Source: Thermosediminibacterales bacterium (GTDB lineage: Bacteria; Bacillota; Thermosediminibacteria; Koleobacterales; JARRCM01). Taken from it: a stretch of 64,000 nucleotides of DNA. Positions 62,487-64,000 of this stretch are shown here, in pieces. Both the position numbers and the translations under genes were made by a program. The stretch is taken from assembly GCA_029982205.1 (NCBI GenBank), contig JARRCM010000001.1:37221-101220 (forward strand), in the 5' to 3' direction. Numbering within the stretch: the first letter of the stretch is position 1; the number at the start of each line of letters is the position of its first letter. Below the pieces are notes generated by a model. The model saw only the letters and a list, made by a program, of their open reading frames with translations. It did not search any database and had not been told where the DNA came from.

Positions 62487-63887
62487 TTACATAGTAAAGA
62501 TTCCGTTTTTATTTTCAATTATTTTAAGCAGTTTTTCTTCCCGACCATTTACTGCATTAATATATATAATAAACTTGTCGCCCTGGAATTCTCCTTTAAA
62601 CTCATAGCATAATACCTCACTTTTATCATCGAGAGGTATCAATGCCAAACGTCCCTTACCGGTATTGAAATTTGGACTTATGAGTTTTCTTGCCTCTTCT
62701 TCACCAAGCCCAGGTTTTGGTATTTCTCTGTCCCGATGAAATGTCAAATACCCTGTAGCATCATATCCGACTATTTTTCCGTTATCAAGAGCAACCTTTA
62801 CTTTTATCAAATCAGGATAACAGATTATCCCATCTTTTAAATAGGCAAAGTTAGTCACAACGGTATCTTTGTTGCTAAATGAATATGTGACCACCATATT
62901 TTCAAAACCTTTTTTCTTTAAAAAACTTGATGCGATTTCAACTGCTTGTTTCTGGTTTATTGTAGGTTTATTGATTTTTCTGTTATCCAGCATCCAAACT
63001 ACATGTCCGCCTTTTCTGCTAATATCCATATATATGGGCCTGTTCCTCTGCCTGTCTTCATCAATTATTTCTAAACCGTATGTTTTAATAAACCCCTGAC
63101 CATTGCTGGCTTTTTTTATTGCTCTGACATTTTCTGGGCTCAAAAATTTTTTGGCTTTGCTAATGGCTTCATCTAGGGTTATTTCCGAGCCTGTAAGACC
63201 CATTGGTTTTATGTTTTCAACATGTTCTGAAAACGGTCCATCATATATCAGTTTAGGATAATCAATGGCTTTTTTCTGAACTTTTTCAAAATCGTTGTCA
63301 ATTTCATTATTAGAAACTCTCGAAAACCCCTCATATCCTTCACGCCTCAGTTCACCTAAATTTATTTTGCCATCTGTTATTCTATTCATTATGTTTTGTA
63401 GTTCCTGTGTCAGATTAGCTGCGGTATTATGCAAACTCTGCAAAGTTTCAAGCTGCTTTGAATCCAGTGTTTTGCCTTCCATGCTCTTCCGACTTAGACT
63501 AAAACTGTAATCTCCTGCCTGTGACAAAAACTTTGCCGTTTTGTTCAATGCAATATGGGAAACAGGCAGCTGATTAAGCTTCTCCTGTGCAGCAAAAGAC
63601 TGTTTCCATATATCTGACAACAAAACAATGTTTTGTTCAGGTGAAGATGCTATTTGTGTTTTCGCAAGGTCAACCTGTATATTCTCCACATGGCCAATAA
63701 GCTCATAAAACATGCGCTGGTACTGATTCTGCATATAAACATGGTACTGCAATTTTTGAAGATACTGATTAATCCCCCAAATGCCTGTTATTAAAAACGC
63801 AAACAACAGCAATGACCTTATAAACAGGCCGGCTCCATATCCAATCATTTGTAGTTTTGCGAGGATTATAGTAATAAAGAGCTCCAC
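62487..63887 (-). CDS. ypeB: Germination protein YpeB
   Basis: 466 residues. One N-terminal membrane segment (residues 18-38), a long helical region (QYQRMFYELIGHVENIQVDL), then PepSY-type domains (SEITLDEAISKAKKFLSPEN, INQKQAVEIASSFLKKKGFE). YpeB partners the spore cortex-lytic enzyme SleB in the spore inner membrane. The start is uncertain: GTG 63887 and ATG 63848 both lack a clear Shine-Dalgarno and lie inside the sleB 3' end. Confidence 0.92.
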   Translation of the reverse strand: MELFITIILAKLQMIGYGAGLFIRSLLLFAFLITGIWGINQYLQKLQYHVYMQNQYQRMFYELIGHVENIQVDLAKTQIASSPEQNIVLLSDIWKQSFAAQEKLNQLPVSHIALNKTAKFLSQAGDYSFSLSRKSMEGKTLDSKQLETLQSLHNTAANLTQELQNIMNRITDGKINLGELRREGYEGFSRVSNNEIDNDFEKVQKKAIDYPKLIYDGPFSEHVENIKPMGLTGSEITLDEAISKAKKFLSPENVRAIKKASNGQGFIKTYGLEIIDEDRQRNRPIYMDISRKGGHVVWMLDNRKINKPTINQKQAVEIASSFLKKKGFENMVVTYSFSNKDTVVTNFAYLKDGIICYPDLIKVKVALDNGKIVGYDATGYLTFHRDREIPKPGLGEEEARKLISPNFNTGKGRLALIPLDDKSEVLCYEFKGEFQGDKFIIYINAVNGREEKLLKIIENKNGIFTM

Positions 63888-64000
63888 CAGTCGGATCCCA
63901 TCCGTTTAAAGCATCTTCTGCTGCTCTTATAGCTGTACTGTTGGGAGGTAAAAACATTTGCCCATCGCTGACTGCTGAAAAAGCTCCTGGTTGAAATATT
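63769..64000 (-). CDS. sleB: Spore cortex-lytic enzyme SleB, partial (5' end outside window)
   Basis: Only the C-terminal 76 codons are in the window. Minus strand FQPGAFSAVSDGQMFLPP then DALNGWDPTGGALYYYNPRK and WIWSRPVYKVI match the Hydrolase_2 domain of SleB, which cuts cortex peptidoglycan during germination. The last residues (AVVCVFNNRHLGD) diverge from the usual IGxHxF end, and the reading frame overlaps ypeB by about 120 nt. The track's Met at 63957 is internal. Confidence 0.9.
   Translation of the reverse strand, partial: IFQPGAFSAVSDGQMFLPPNSTAIRAAEDALNGWDPTGGALYYYNPRKTTNDWIWSRPVYKVIAVVCVFNNRHLGD

Overview
The window is a long, almost entirely minus-strand run of housekeeping genes from a low-GC, endospore-forming member of the Firmicutes (class Clostridia). 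Evidence: the gene order is the classic clostridial one; sporulation and germination genes are present (sigH, ypeB, the 3' end of sleB); there is a ctsR-mcsA-mcsB-clpC heat-shock operon, a T-box leader, a c-di-AMP riboswitch, and Gram-positive consensus promoters. A Tepidanaerobacter/Thermoanaerobacterales-like host is my guess only; nothing here fixes the genus. All genes but one are on the minus strand, so transcription runs from high to low coordinates.

Region 1 (1-31,900), translation and transcription core. In transcription order: tRNA-Tyr-Gly-fMet-Thr, tuf2, a small EamA transporter gene, rpmG-secE-nusG-rplK-rplA, an L10 leader with rplJ-rplL, rpoB-rpoC, an L7Ae-like gene, the str operon (rpsL-rpsG-fusA-tuf1), and the fused S10-spc-alpha cluster running into rpsD, which is cut by the window edge. 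Terminators or leaders separate tuf2, rplJL, rpoBC, rplGB, tuf1 and the S10 cluster, so the block is several transcription units. Both tuf copies are nearly identical and share a peculiar codon usage that changes abruptly near their 3' ends.

Region 2 (32,000-46,150). In transcription order: carD, a PIN/TRAM membrane protein gene (yacL), ispD-ispF, a c-di-AMP riboswitch with an RlpA-type gene, gltX, a three-gene split glutamate synthase with its own consensus promoter and a palindromic operator candidate, a 4-OT-family tautomerase gene, a T-box leader with cysE-cysS-thyX-rlmB-yacP(rae1), and sigH.

Region 3 (46,150-54,120). CtsR-controlled ctsR-mcsA-mcsB-clpC, a strong hairpin, then radA-disA. 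disA makes c-di-AMP, the ligand of the riboswitch a few kb downstream. The only plus-strand gene of the window, a small conserved protein of unknown function, converges on disA with a 5-bp gap and has a near-perfect promoter.

Region 4 (54,180-64,000). A CLC-family protein lacking the usual gating glutamate motif, a small hypothetical gene whose ribosome-binding site lies in one arm of an inverted repeat, a sodium:solute symporter, an EF-G paralogue, guaB, a YchF-like NTPase, ypeB, and the 3' end of sleB overlapping ypeB out of frame.

No CRISPR array, intact insertion sequence, prophage or rRNA operon was seen. Start codons were chosen by Shine-Dalgarno spacing where the longest ORF looked over-extended. 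Family calls come from recognised motifs, not database searches.
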